Shown one piece after another: positions 55,280-64,000 of a DNA stretch of 64,000 bases. This DNA comes from Ureibacillus massiliensis 4400831 = CIP 108448 = CCUG 49529 (GTDB taxonomy: Bacteria; Bacillota; Bacilli; Bacillales_A; Planococcaceae). The DNA lies in contig NZ_JPVQ01000004.1 of the NCBI RefSeq assembly GCF_000772965.1, positions 62,001-126,000 of the forward strand, read 5' to 3'. How positions within the stretch are numbered: the first letter of the stretch is position 1; every line of letters begins with the position of its first letter. The translations under genes were made by a program, and so were the position numbers. A model generated the notes under the pieces. That model was not told the origin of the DNA. It did no database searches and saw nothing but the letters and a program-made list of their open reading frames with translations.

Positions 55280-56800
55280 TTAAGCTTTAGCAACTTCTTT
55301 TTTCATTGTTTTGTTTTTAGCAAGGTTTACATGCCATGATAAAGCTTCCTCTAAAATATGAGGAGTTTGCGCATTACCAGTTGCTTCAACTGCGCGGTTA
55401 TAGTAATCACGTAATTGCTCTTTATAATCAGGGTGTGCACAGTTTTCGATAATTAATGCAGCACGTTCTTTTGGAGCAAGTCCGCGTAAGTCAGCAATAC
55501 CTTGTTCAGTTACGATTACGTCTACATCGTGCTCTGTATGATCTACGTGAGATACCATAGGTACGATTGACGAAATAGCGCCACCTTTAGCATATGATTT
55601 CGTTACGAAGATACCAAGACGAGCGTTACGAGCAAAGTCCCCAGATCCACCGATACCGTTCATCATTTTTGTACCACTAACATGCGTTGAGTTTACGTTT
55701 CCATAAATATCTAGCTCAAGAGCAGTGTTGATAGAAATTAACCCGAGACGACGGATTACTTCTGGATGATTCGAAATTTCTTGTGGACGTAATACTAATT
55801 TGTCAGCATACTTCTCAAGGTTTCCGTATACTTTTTTCTGTAATTCTTCTGATATAGTAATAGATGTAGCAGAAGCATAGCTTACTTTACCAGCATCAAT
55901 TAAGTTAAATACTGCGTCTTGAAGAACTTCTGAGGCTACGATCAAATCTTCAAATTCAGAATCTGCAAATCCATCAAGTACAGCGTTTGCAACAGAACCA
56001 ACACCTGATTGTAAAGGCATTAATTTGTTCGTTAAGCGTCCAGCTTTAATTTCAGAACGGAAGAAATCTAGTAAGATGTTTGCCATGTCCTGAGTTTCTT
56101 CGTCTGGAGGAACGATTAATGAAGGAGCATCTGGCTCTTCAGAAACAACGATCGCTTTAATTTTAGCTGGATCAACTTTAATTCCGATTTCTCCAATGCG
56201 TTGTGTTGCATCAGTTAATGGAATTGGTCCACGTTGTCCTTGTGCTTCTGGTACATAAATATCATGAAGACCAATTAAGCTTTCAGGATGTGCGATATTT
56301 AATTCAACAATAATATTTTCTGCATATTGAGCGAAGATCGGTGAGTTACCAACTGATGTTGTTGGGATAATTAAACCATCTTCAGTAATTGCAGCAGCTT
56401 CAATAATTAAATATTGGATTGGTCCGATAATTCCTTGGCGTACTAATTCAGCATTGTGAGAAAGATGAGCGTCTACATATAAAACATCGCCAGAGTTAAT
56501 TTGGTTACGAATCATTGGGTCTGCGATGAAAGGTCCGCGTTTGCGAATTGCACCAGCTTCAGCTAGATACTTGTCCACTTCAGGGCCAAGTGAAGCACCA
56601 GTATAAACATCAATTTTAAACTCTTCATTTTTAGCGCGTTCAACTAATGCCATAGGAACAACTTTTGCATCTCCAGCACGAGTGAATCCACTCATACCAA
56701 CTACAGCGCCATTGCTAATAAGTGCGGCAGCTTCTTCTGCAGATACAACTTTATCGACTAATTGTTTTAAACCTAGACGTTTTTCGACTCTTGGATCCAT
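55280..56800 (-). CDS. Succinyl-CoA:acetate CoA-transferase / acetyl-CoA hydrolase
   Basis: 506 residues, class I CoA-transferase of the YgfH/AarC/Cat1 group. The catalytic Glu is probably that in V-A-S-E-V-L-Q-D near residue 292; G-S-G-D-F-A-R-N-A and T-E-Q-G-I-A-D-L-R-G-L follow. It moves CoA between succinate and acetate, linking acetate use or overflow to the TCA cycle. GGGGAGG before the ATG. A LytTR regulator gene lies upstream on the same strand beyond a terminator; direct repeats lie between. Confidence 0.9.
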   Translation of the reverse strand: MDPRVEKRLGLKQLVDKVVSAEEAAALISNGAVVGMSGFTRAGDAKVVPMALVERAKNEEFKIDVYTGASLGPEVDKYLAEAGAIRKRGPFIADPMIRNQINSGDVLYVDAHLSHNAELVRQGIIGPIQYLIIEAAAITEDGLIIPTTSVGNSPIFAQYAENIIVELNIAHPESLIGLHDIYVPEAQGQRGPIPLTDATQRIGEIGIKVDPAKIKAIVVSEEPDAPSLIVPPDEETQDMANILLDFFRSEIKAGRLTNKLMPLQSGVGSVANAVLDGFADSEFEDLIVASEVLQDAVFNLIDAGKVSYASATSITISEELQKKVYGNLEKYADKLVLRPQEISNHPEVIRRLGLISINTALELDIYGNVNSTHVSGTKMMNGIGGSGDFARNARLGIFVTKSYAKGGAISSIVPMVSHVDHTEHDVDVIVTEQGIADLRGLAPKERAALIIENCAHPDYKEQLRDYYNRAVEATGNAQTPHILEEALSWHVNLAKNKTMKKEVAKA

Positions 56801-56935
56801 TAAAAATCCTCCCCTTAAATATAAAAAAATAGTCTCTACATTATATCAAGTTACTACTTAATATAATTCTTATACACTAATATTAGCACCAAAATGTCAC
56901 AAAATCTTCAACAAATTTATGAAAGTGCTTAATTT

Positions 56936-56976
56936 GCGTATGAACGAGAAAAAATACGTAAAAACGAAGAAAAATA
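56936..56976 (-). promoter_or_regulatory. Direct repeats upstream of the CoA-transferase gene
   Basis: Two 21-base segments starting at 56936 and 56956 agree at 16 of 21 positions (core ACGTAAAAACGA/GCGTATGAACGA on the plus strand). Paired direct repeats about 20-21 bp apart are the usual form of LytTR binding sites, and a LytTR gene is next door. They lie about 140-175 bases before the start codon. Confidence 0.4.
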
Positions 56977-57009
56977 AGAAAACCATCTCTGTTCTTTATC
57001 AAATAAAAA

Positions 57010-57054
57010 ACAAAAAAATAAAAAAACGACCATTATTATATAGTACAATGGTCG
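57010..57054 (-). terminator. Intrinsic terminator of the LytTR gene
   Basis: On the minus strand CGACCATT and AATGGTCG form a stem followed by TTTTTTT and further T. Confidence 0.85.
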
Positions 57055-57079
57055 ATTTGGGTAGAAAAACAATTTTAAA

Positions 57080-57730
57080 TTAAAAGCCTAATGATCTACG
57101 GAAGTAACTTGCATATCTTTGGCTGACAGGAATTCTAGTTCCGTCTTTCATCACTAACAAGAAAGTGGAATGAGAGTCTGGTTGGATTTCTTCTATAAAA
57201 TCAATGTTTACAATGTAAGAACGATGACATCTAATAAAAGAATCAGGAGCTAAGAAAAGTTCTAGGTCACTTAAGTTAAGTCTATGGTAGCCTTCGCGAT
57301 TCATCGTTTTCACAAACGTTTTTCTTAATTGTGTTTCAAGGTATATTACTTGATTGTGTTTAATAGGATACCAACAGTCATCAATTTTTATCGTAATATA
57401 GTTTGTTAAAAATGGAGATGGCTTTTGAGGAGAAATAGCTATGATTGCTCCTTTCGTTTCACCTTCTTCAACAAGAGGAATACTCATTCCGTAGTATGGT
57501 ACTCCAAATACATCAGGTTCAATGTATGAACTGATTTTTTGTCCATATGTAAGAGCTTTATGTGCAGCAGAACCTTCTTTAATAGGATCTCCAGGTTTAA
57601 TTTTTAAATCAACCTTTTTACTTGGCTGATAGTATAGATACTCATTGGTATCAGAAATTGCAATTGATGTATCCTCTGGGAAGAAATCTTTTATAATATT
57701 CATGATTTCTTCAATTTGCTTTGGATCCAA
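57080..57730 (-). CDS. LytTR family DNA-binding regulator with PAS-like sensor
   Basis: 216 residues. The N-terminal part (about 1-115) looks like a PAS/GAF-type sensor domain with I-A-I-S-D-T-N-E-Y-L and G-V-P-Y-Y-G-M-S-I-P-L-V. The C-terminal LytTR domain (about 115-216) contains V-I-Y-L-E-T, C-H-R-S-Y-I-V-N and I-P-V-S-Q-R-Y. No response-regulator receiver domain is present. The start TTG 57730 lies 6 bases after GAGGTG; the GTG at 57739 overlaps that site. It may control the CoA-transferase gene; ligand unknown. Confidence 0.82.
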   Translation of the reverse strand: MDPKQIEEIMNIIKDFFPEDTSIAISDTNEYLYYQPSKKVDLKIKPGDPIKEGSAAHKALTYGQKISSYIEPDVFGVPYYGMSIPLVEEGETKGAIIAISPQKPSPFLTNYITIKIDDCWYPIKHNQVIYLETQLRKTFVKTMNREGYHRLNLSDLELFLAPDSFIRCHRSYIVNIDFIEEIQPDSHSTFLLVMKDGTRIPVSQRYASYFRRSLGF

Positions 57731-58247
57731 TAGTAACACCTCTTCATTAGCTTAGTATGTATAGTATATATTAATTTTACTACATATTAAACTAATTGAA
57801 ATAGAGAAGATTGAGGAATAATTTAGGATTTTTTGAACAATTCAAAAAAAACTATTGATAAAATGAGTATTTAAAGATAACATCGATGTAATAATTTTAC
57901 AAATGCGTAAAATATAATATTATACTGTAAAACAAATATTAATCGTATACAATGGAGTATGCAAAGTATATCTCATTCTATACCAATCTTTAAAATTGAG
58001 TTGAAAAAAAATCGCAAATTATGGTAATATTCACTGTAGTTATAAAATAATTACTTTATACATATTTATACGAATAAAAACATTAAGTTTTTGCATATCA
58101 TAACCAAAATTTAAGATAAAAATATCAATTTATGTATAGGATGATACAATATTCATATAAAGCATATAATTCTTATTGTAAAAAAATAAAATGTGATTTT
58201 TCAAATAATTTATGCAAATTGCATTCTGAAGAAAGATGGGGTAATTT
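57731..58247. other. Long AT-rich intergenic region
   Basis: About 510 bases between the divergent LytTR and AraC genes, very AT-rich. I see no convincing gene, RNA or terminator. The plus-strand frame 58132-58383 overlaps the AraC gene and looks like a chance frame. Promoters for both genes must lie here but I cannot place them with confidence. Confidence 0.5.
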
Positions 58248-59039
58248 ATGCAGCATCAACATTCAATATCAGAAACCATTTCTAAAAGATACTTTCAAGA
58301 AATTGATGGTATTAATCAATATAGTGGGATTGAGGACTTTTTCAATATTGAATCAAAGCTGTTGTTTGAAATCTTTCACTTAGAGGCGGCGAAGGCAAAG
58401 AAATCTTTGCATGAAATCATTGATATCCTATCGATTCGATTTGGAAAACAAGTGATTAAAATTGTCCGTGGTTATTTTGTCATACTGTCATCAATTGTTG
58501 CTAGAAAATTATTAGATAATCAAGTCCCTTCAAAAAAGGCGTTTGCATTTAATCTAGCTTGCTCAGATATGATAGAAAACAAAATGAAAGATGCTGAATT
58601 TCTACAATTTGCAGACGAGTTAATTGAGTTTTATGTAGATTTTATTGCAGATCGCAAACAACCAACTTTCAAACACCAAACTGTGAATAAAGTAATCATG
58701 TACATAAATGATGAACTAGAAAATGATTTAACAGTTGAAAGTATAGCGAATAAATTTCATATAAGCACAAGTCATTTGTCACGTATTTTTAGAGAACATG
58801 TTGGAATTACACTGGTAGAATATTTAAATGTTAGACGAGTAGAAGAGTCGCAGTATTACTTAAGACATACAAATAAAAGCATTACTTCGATTTCTGAACA
58901 ATTTCATTTCTGTAATCAAAGTTACTTTACTCGCATATTCAAAAAATATACTGGTGTTACACCGAAACATTTTAGAGATGAATTACATCATGAGTTTTAT
59001 CGATTTGAAATTAATGATTTGGAACATGAAAATGTTTAA
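58248..59039 (+). CDS. AraC family transcriptional regulator
   Basis: 263 residues. The C-terminal AraC/XylS domain (about 155-255) has two helix-turn-helix units (L-T-V-E-S-I-A-N-K-F-H-I-S and S-I-T-S-I-S-E-Q-F-H-F-C-N-Q-S-Y-F) and the Y-T-G-V-T-P signature. The N-terminal half is helical and unassigned. The start has only a weak GATGGGG site. The target is unknown. Confidence 0.85.
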   Translation: MQHQHSISETISKRYFQEIDGINQYSGIEDFFNIESKLLFEIFHLEAAKAKKSLHEIIDILSIRFGKQVIKIVRGYFVILSSIVARKLLDNQVPSKKAFAFNLACSDMIENKMKDAEFLQFADELIEFYVDFIADRKQPTFKHQTVNKVIMYINDELENDLTVESIANKFHISTSHLSRIFREHVGITLVEYLNVRRVEESQYYLRHTNKSITSISEQFHFCNQSYFTRIFKKYTGVTPKHFRDELHHEFYRFEINDLEHENV

Positions 59040-59104
59040 GAATACGGAACGTGGCTACTGCAGGAAATGGATATTTTAGTATCTTTCATTGAAGCGCCTG
59101 CTAT

Positions 59105-59134
59105 TTGATAATCCTAGCTTAAGTACTGTATACT
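59105..59134 (+). promoter_or_regulatory. SigA promoter of the yidC gene
   Basis: TTGATA (59105-59110), 18-base spacer, TATACT (59129-59134), 34 bases before the ATG. Confidence 0.6.
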
Positions 59135-59167
59135 TCAACATAGTAAAAACATATAGTAGGTGGAAAA

Positions 59168-59929
59168 ATGAAAAAAATATTGCTATTTTCTATGCTAGGC
59201 GTCCTGTTGTTCATATTAACTGGATGTCAGTCTGTAGAAAATCAAGAAGGATTTTTTTATAACATATTTGTAAAACCGATGGATTTCCTTATTGATTATC
59301 TTGGAGGACTATTTGGGGGTAGTTATGGGTTAGCAATTATCGCAATAACGGTTGCTATTCGTTTAATTTTGATGCCGCCCATGTTAAAAAATTACCGTAA
59401 ACAAGCTTTAATGAAATCTAAAATGGATATCGTAAAGCCAAAAATGGACGAACTTCAAGACCGAATGAAAAAGGCGACAACGAAAGAAGAGCAAATGGCT
59501 GTTCAGCAAGAAATGATTGCTCTTTATCGTGATAATGGTATTAATCCGTTAAATATGGGTTGCTTACCGATTATTATTCAAATGCCAATTATTATGGGAC
59601 TGTACTTTGCAATTTCCCATTCGGAAGATGTGAAATCTCACGAGTTTTTATGGTTTAATTTAGGGGAATCTGATATTTTAATGACAGCGATTGCTGGTAT
59701 CGTATACTTCCTACAAGCACAAGTATCATTATGGACAGTGCCTGAAGCGCAAAAAGCTCAAATGAAAATGATGGTATATATTTCGCCAATCATGATTGTT
59801 ATCATTTCACTTTCTTCAATGGCAGCTCTTCCGCTATACTGGTCGGTGAGTGGTTTAATATTAATTATTCAAACATACATTGGTAGAAAATTTTATTCTG
59901 ACCATCCTGAAATAGTAGATAAAAAATAA
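59168..59929 (+). CDS. yidC: Membrane protein insertase YidC/Oxa1 (YqjG/SpoIIIJ type)
   Basis: 253 residues. Signal peptide with lipobox L-T-G-C (Cys20), as in Gram-positive YidC lipoproteins. Five membrane segments follow; the conserved Arg in the groove is in A-I-R-L-I-L-M-P. A cytoplasmic coiled-coil loop (about 80-115) follows. It inserts membrane proteins alone or with SecYEG. It is not beside rnpA/rpmH, so it is likely the second paralogue. I saw no MifM-type sensor frame upstream. Confidence 0.92.
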   Translation: MKKILLFSMLGVLLFILTGCQSVENQEGFFYNIFVKPMDFLIDYLGGLFGGSYGLAIIAITVAIRLILMPPMLKNYRKQALMKSKMDIVKPKMDELQDRMKKATTKEEQMAVQQEMIALYRDNGINPLNMGCLPIIIQMPIIMGLYFAISHSEDVKSHEFLWFNLGESDILMTAIAGIVYFLQAQVSLWTVPEAQKAQMKMMVYISPIMIVIISLSSMAALPLYWSVSGLILIIQTYIGRKFYSDHPEIVDKK

Positions 59930-59962
59930 GGAAAATCGAGGAGCCCGACTCCTCGATTTTCT
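59930..59962 (+). terminator. Intrinsic terminator after yidC
   Basis: GAAAATCGAGGAG pairs with CTCCTCGATTTTC around a 5-base loop. Confidence 0.9.
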
Positions 59963-60059
59963 TATTTATAAAATACTTTTCTTTAAAAAATAGTACAGTC
60001 AAAAAAGTAAAACAGTGCTAAAATAAAACAGTACAGAAATAGAAAGTGAGAAAGTCTAT

Positions 60060-60944
60060 ATGAAAAAATCTCAAGCATCAAATAAGACAAAATACATACT
60101 AATTTCAGTAATAACAGTTATAGCCTTAGCTGTAGCAATTGGTTTTATCGTCTTCTTTTCGAACAATTCTACACAGAATAATCCTGTCGAACAACAGAAT
60201 CAGAAACATATAGAATCTAACGAGCCTGAAGAAAGTACAGAACAGGAAGAGTCGATTGAAAATTCGGAAGCCGATAAAGAAGAGGGATTAGAAAGTACAC
60301 CTGATGAAGAGGAAAAGACGAATGAAGAAGAAACACAAAATGAAACTCCTCCAGCCGCAGAAGAAAAAGATGATAAGGTAACTAAAGAGAATGGTTATAT
60401 TGTTGGACAAATGTTACCAACTGAGCCAACTTATGTAGATGGCGTATTAATTGCAAACAAAAAGTATCCTTTACCCCAAAATTACAATCCAGGGGAAAAT
60501 GTTGAAGCTCGAGCTGCTTTTGAGGAAATGGCTCAGGCAGCACGTAAGGAAGGAATTGAATTAACTGCTTTTAGTACATTTCGTTCTTTTGAATACCAAC
60601 AATCTCTTTATAAAAGATATGTAGACCGTGACGGTAAAGACAATGCAGATCGTTATAGTGCCCGTCCTGGTTACTCAGAACATCAAACAGGTTTAGCGTT
60701 CGATATTGGTGAAGTTGGGAAAGAAGATTTATGGTTAACAAGTGAATTTGGAGAGTCGACAGCAGGAAAATGGTTAGTTAACAATGCGCATAATTACGGA
60801 TTTATTCTTCGTTATCCTAAAGGAAAAGAAGAAATAACGGGATACATGTATGAATCATGGCATTTCCGCTATCTAGGTGTTCCATTAGCAACTGATGTTA
60901 AAAATTCTGGTGTAACATTAGAAGAATATTTAGGAATTCAATAA
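60060..60944 (+). CDS. Membrane-anchored D-alanyl-D-alanine carboxypeptidase, VanY family
   Basis: 294 residues. An N-terminal anchor helix (about 12-32) and a long acidic Glu/Asn-rich linker (about 40-110) precede the peptidase_M15B domain. Zinc ligands and catalytic Glu lie in S-E-H-Q-T-G-L-A-F-D and E-S-W-H-F-R-Y. It trims the terminal D-Ala of peptidoglycan stems outside the membrane. VanY-type genes are also found without vancomycin resistance (B. subtilis YodJ). Single gene. Confidence 0.88.
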   Translation: MKKSQASNKTKYILISVITVIALAVAIGFIVFFSNNSTQNNPVEQQNQKHIESNEPEESTEQEESIENSEADKEEGLESTPDEEEKTNEEETQNETPPAAEEKDDKVTKENGYIVGQMLPTEPTYVDGVLIANKKYPLPQNYNPGENVEARAAFEEMAQAARKEGIELTAFSTFRSFEYQQSLYKRYVDRDGKDNADRYSARPGYSEHQTGLAFDIGEVGKEDLWLTSEFGESTAGKWLVNNAHNYGFILRYPKGKEEITGYMYESWHFRYLGVPLATDVKNSGVTLEEYLGIQ

Positions 60945-60947
60945 TAT

Positions 60948-60985
60948 AAAAGGACTGTTTAAAATAAAATTTAAACAGTCCTTTT
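60948..60985. terminator. Bidirectional intrinsic terminator
   Basis: AAAAGGACTGTTTAAA pairs perfectly with TTTAAACAGTCCTTTT, between convergent genes. Confidence 0.9.
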
Positions 60986-61016
60986 ATGATTTGTAACACT
61001 TAAATATTTAAACTGG

Positions 61017-62471
61017 TTATAATATCGGTGTTAAAAGTCGAGAAACGGATTCTTTAATTTTAATCATATTTGATCGATTATTATATTGCTCTAACGTCAA
61101 CTCAGTACAATCAAATATATCTTTTTCAAAAACTTCCGCTAACTCATGTGAAATAGTTCGATTAAAAATAAACGCATTTACTTCAAAATTTAGACTAAAG
61201 CTTCGAACATCAATGTTTGCTGTACCAACAGTTGATGCCTCATCATCAATCACAATCGTTTTAGCATGTATAAATCCTTTTTCATAAATATAAACTCTTG
61301 CGCCTGCTTTAAGTAGTTCTCCTATATAGGAATACGTTGCCCAATAAACAAACATATGATCAGGTTTGTTCGGGATCATAATGCGAACATCGATACCAGA
61401 TAAGGCAGCTATTTCAATTGCATTTAAGAAACTACTATCAGGTATAAAATATGGAGTTTGAATATAAATATAACGCTTTGCACTCATTAATAATTTTAAA
61501 TAGCCATTTTTTATTGATGGCCAATCATTATCTGGACCACTTGATACAATTTGAATCGCAACATCCCCTTTTTTAGGAATTGCAGGGAAATATTTTTCAG
61601 AGTAATCGATACTGTTATTGCTCGCTTGGTTCCAGTCTAGTAGAAATCTTGTTTGTAACGGGTGAACTGAACTTCCTTCTAGACGTAAATGGGTGTCCCG
61701 CCAATATCCGAACTTTTTATTTAATCCCAAATACTCATCCCCAACATTAAAGCCACCTATATAGCCAATACGGCCATCGATAATAACAATTTTACGATGG
61801 TTTCGGAAATTCAAACGAGGATTAAAAAGTGGAAGGATGGATGGGAAGAACACTTCAACCTCTCCACCTAGCTCTATTAAGTCTTTAAAACGCCATTTTT
61901 TAATACCGCGTGAGCCCATTTCGTCATACAAAATTCTTACCTTTACACCTTGATTGGCTTTCTTTTTTAGAGCATCGAGAATACGTTGTCCTAAATTATC
62001 AAGTTTAAAAATATAATATTGGATATGGATATGGTCCTTTGCTGCCATTATATCTTCAATTAAGGCTTCGAATTTTTCTGTTCCATCATTAAATATTTGT
62101 ACATGATTATCCTGTGTTAAGACAGAGTTACTAGTTTTTAAATTCATATGTATAAGACTTTTATAATCTTCCACATATTCTTGATGTAGTTCGAGTTTAT
62201 CTTCTTCGATAGCTTGTATTTGGTAGCTTATTAGATTATCAATCCCAATATCTTTTTGGCCATCCCATCGGAATAAATGTTTTTTTCGTAATTGCCTTCC
62301 CAGCAATAAATATAAAACGAATCCGAGGAAAGGTAAGAAGAAAAGGACGAGTATCCAGGCCCAAGCAGAAGAAGCATCCTTCCTTTCCAGGAAAATCACG
62401 GTAATCGCAAATACAAGGTTTAAAATAAATAAAATTGGAAGAAATACATAAGGATTAAAGAGGATACTCAT
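61017..62471 (-). CDS. cls: Cardiolipin synthase
   Basis: 484 residues. Two N-terminal membrane segments (about 5-60) are followed by two phospholipase D motifs. H-R-K-I-V-I-I-D-G-R is near residue 225, and H-A-K-T-I-V-I-D-D-E near residue 400. It joins two phosphatidylglycerols to cardiolipin at the membrane. The ribosome binding site (AGGTGC) is weak. Confidence 0.93.
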   Translation of the reverse strand: MSILFNPYVFLPILFILNLVFAITVIFLERKDASSAWAWILVLFFLPFLGFVLYLLLGRQLRKKHLFRWDGQKDIGIDNLISYQIQAIEEDKLELHQEYVEDYKSLIHMNLKTSNSVLTQDNHVQIFNDGTEKFEALIEDIMAAKDHIHIQYYIFKLDNLGQRILDALKKKANQGVKVRILYDEMGSRGIKKWRFKDLIELGGEVEVFFPSILPLFNPRLNFRNHRKIVIIDGRIGYIGGFNVGDEYLGLNKKFGYWRDTHLRLEGSSVHPLQTRFLLDWNQASNNSIDYSEKYFPAIPKKGDVAIQIVSSGPDNDWPSIKNGYLKLLMSAKRYIYIQTPYFIPDSSFLNAIEIAALSGIDVRIMIPNKPDHMFVYWATYSYIGELLKAGARVYIYEKGFIHAKTIVIDDEASTVGTANIDVRSFSLNFEVNAFIFNRTISHELAEVFEKDIFDCTELTLEQYNNRSNMIKIKESVSRLLTPIL

Positions 62472-62562
62472 AAGATTGCACCTACTTTATCAATATTAAG
62501 TTTTTATAACTTTTATTAAATTCTAGAAAGGCGGAAAATCAAGTAGTCACTATACAATAATA

Positions 62563-63372
62563 CTAAACATATTGTTCAGTAACAAAGTAAATTTCGGAGA
62601 AGTCAAGATTTATCAATTTTTGTTGATTGATAAAGAACTTGATAACACCACTGTCTCCCCACATTATATTCTGTTCATCATTTGAAACAATCTGTAATAA
62701 TAGTGTATCAAATCTTCTTAAAAAAGGTGAATTTTTACGAGTATCAATTTGAAGAAAATATGGGTATCCCCCGACCTTATGTTCTGCCCCTAAAAAATCT
62801 TGAATGTAAACATCTTCAAGCGATCGACCGTCTTCAAGCTCAAAAGAAAAATCGCTTAGGGGCTTAGTGAGGAACTTTTCTATTCGATAATCCATTGCCG
62901 ATACTGGTTCTAGTTTATGAGTAAAGGATAACTTCATTTCACTTAAAATAGGAAAATCAGTTGAAAATATGTTCATTAAAGGAAAACTTTGAACCAACAT
63001 TCCTTCCGACAAGATTTTTGAAAAATAACGAACTTTGAAATAATGCTGGAAAATATGTTCATCGACATCTATTTTATTATGAAATAAAATCGGCGAGATA
63101 AAAAACTGTAGAATTCCACTATTCGGAAAAGGTGGATCAAGACGTAATTGAGCAAAGTTAATTTGTGCTAGAAAATACATTCCGTTACCTTCCATATCTT
63201 TTGGATATGCATGATTTAGTGGTAGATAAGGTAAGCCAGAAAATTTACTATCGTGTAAGGATGATACACTTAATGATGGGTTTATCCTTACGGAATCAAG
63301 CAAAGAAGGTTCTAGCTGTGATCTGATTCTTTCGAGCTGTATAGGTAAATCTAAATGTTTCGACATGTTCAT
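62563..63372 (-). CDS. DUF1963 family protein (YwqG-like)
   Basis: 269 residues, soluble. D-S-K-F-S-G-L-P-Y-L-P, then F-L-A-Q-I-N-F-A-Q-L, and later H-K-V-G-G-Y-P-Y-F-L-Q are the DUF1963 core motifs. W-G-D-S-G-V-I-K-F-F-I is near the C terminus. The function of the family is unknown. GGAGG lies 10 bases before ATG 63372. Confidence 0.85.
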   Translation of the reverse strand: MNMSKHLDLPIQLERIRSQLEPSLLDSVRINPSLSVSSLHDSKFSGLPYLPLNHAYPKDMEGNGMYFLAQINFAQLRLDPPFPNSGILQFFISPILFHNKIDVDEHIFQHYFKVRYFSKILSEGMLVQSFPLMNIFSTDFPILSEMKLSFTHKLEPVSAMDYRIEKFLTKPLSDFSFELEDGRSLEDVYIQDFLGAEHKVGGYPYFLQIDTRKNSPFLRRFDTLLLQIVSNDEQNIMWGDSGVIKFFINQQKLINLDFSEIYFVTEQYV

Positions 63373-63496
63373 TAAACATTATCCTCCGCTAAAATAAAAT
63401 AACAATAATAAGTGTTCTTATCTCTTTATTTTCCACATATTTCCATTTGTTAAACATATACAAAAAACACGTATAAAAATATAAGTGGCCCTTTGA

Positions 63497-64000
63497 CTAT
63501 TCATGTTCAAATCTTAGAGAATTAGAAGAACGAGTAAATAGGAAAATGAGGATTATTGAAAGTAAGGCAAGAACAATAGATAAGATGTAACCATAGGAAA
63601 TATCAATTTTAAAAAGAGAAGTGAAAAATAATGGGCCAATGATTCTACCTAAGTTGTCCATTGAATAAGATAAACCAGCCCCTGTTGCGTACCTTCCTCC
63701 AGATTCTTTTGTTGTTAAAGATACAACACAAGTTCTTGCTAAGGCATTTCCAGCGGTAAAAATGCATAGTGATAGACCTGCTAAAAATAAATTAGTCGTA
63801 AACACGATCGAAAAAAGCCCGATTGCTGTGATGATTTGTGCCCAGATTAACCACTTTGTTTCGGAACCATCCTTAATTCGTCTTACTAAACCACCCTGAA
63901 TCGCTGCATCAAAAAACCCACTAAACATGAATAACCAGCCTAATTGAAGGGGTGTAATAGCAATTTTTTCAATTTGAAAAAGCTGAAATGTTGCTTCAAC
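63497..64000 (-). CDS. MFS transporter, C-terminal part (5' end outside window)
   Basis: The frame is open through the window edge at 64000, so the ATG at 63928 is internal. 167 residues are visible with four to five membrane segments, a G-G-L-V-R-R-I-K-D loop and a charged tail. It is the C-terminal half of a DHA1-like drug or metabolite exporter. The substrate cannot be told. Confidence 0.8.
   Translation of the reverse strand, partial: VEATFQLFQIEKIAITPLQLGWLFMFSGFFDAAIQGGLVRRIKDGSETKWLIWAQIITAIGLFSIVFTTNLFLAGLSLCIFTAGNALARTCVVSLTTKESGGRYATGAGLSYSMDNLGRIIGPLFFTSLFKIDISYGYILSIVLALLSIILIFLFTRSSNSLRFEHE

Noticed and set aside
58132-58383. 83-codon plus-strand gene before the AraC gene
   Set aside because: Overlaps the AraC start in another frame, has no ribosome binding site and lies in AT-rich DNA.
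59040-59167. MifM-type sensor peptide upstream of yidC
   Set aside because: Only 128 bases separate the genes and no membrane-targeted frame with an arrest-like end is present.
60060-60944. Vancomycin resistance gene
   Set aside because: The VanY-type domain stands alone without vanH, vanA or vanX; the gene fits ordinary peptidoglycan trimming as in YodJ.

Overview
The window is AT-rich chromosomal DNA of a low-GC Gram-positive bacterium of the order Bacillales. Gene content, gene order and Bacillus-type ribosome binding sites with frequent TTG/GTG starts all point there. Pairs or operons shared with Bacillus subtilis include yjlC-ndh, bpsA-bpsB, ykaA-pit, yclNOPQ, thrC-thrB, plus mntR and niaP. 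A Planococcaceae member (Lysinibacillus/Ureibacillus-like) is my best guess, but that is inference. I see no rRNA, tRNA, CRISPR array or prophage. The only clear mobile element is one group II intron.

Layout. 1-5.4 kb: end of a DedA gene, an MFS exporter, a type II NADH dehydrogenase operon with a Rex-like operator, and a bpsAB type III polyketide pair. 5.7-8.0 kb: two adjacent secreted lipoprotein genes, one with a CuA (cytochrome oxidase subunit II-like) copper site and one built of a duplicated Ig/IPT-like unit. 8.1-14.0 kb: a zinc-ribbon protein, a TipA-type MerR regulator with a well-formed internal start, a 20-21 bp periodic repeat array, a BusR-like GntR-RCK_C regulator and the OpuA-type glycine betaine ABC operon it probably controls. 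14-25 kb: housekeeping and transport genes (RlmA, PlsC, LMW phosphatase, YebC2, ArsB-family permease, chemoreceptor, AI-2E exporter, PiT phosphate transporter with its DUF47 partner). 25.5-36.6 kb: a methyltransferase, PutP, HflX, a DUF6612-like lipoprotein, the Fur-box-flanked yclNOPQ siderophore operon, hmoA, a second tandem repeat array and a ZIP metal transporter.

36.7-42.2 kb: thrCB, the niacin transporter niaP and a group II intron inserted just behind the niaP terminator, whose reverse transcriptase carries one frameshift. 42.4-54.5 kb: RpiR regulator, ppaC, a DAO-Rieske oxidoreductase, a FrnE-like DsbA protein, YceI and HxlR, murB, exoA, penicillin acylase, ComFB, mntR, cvfB and a small GNAT protein. 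54.6-64 kb: two small proteins, a succinyl-CoA:acetate CoA-transferase with a LytTR regulator, an AraC regulator, YidC, a VanY-type carboxypeptidase, cardiolipin synthase, a DUF1963 protein and the C-terminal part of an MFS transporter.

The items most worth a second look are the BusR/OpuA locus with its promoter palindrome, the periodic array beside it, the CuA plus duplicated-domain lipoprotein pair, the internal TipAS start, a 49-bp palindromic IS-end-like element inside a terminator, and direct repeats between the LytTR gene and the CoA-transferase gene. All family assignments come from reading the sequence; no database search was run.
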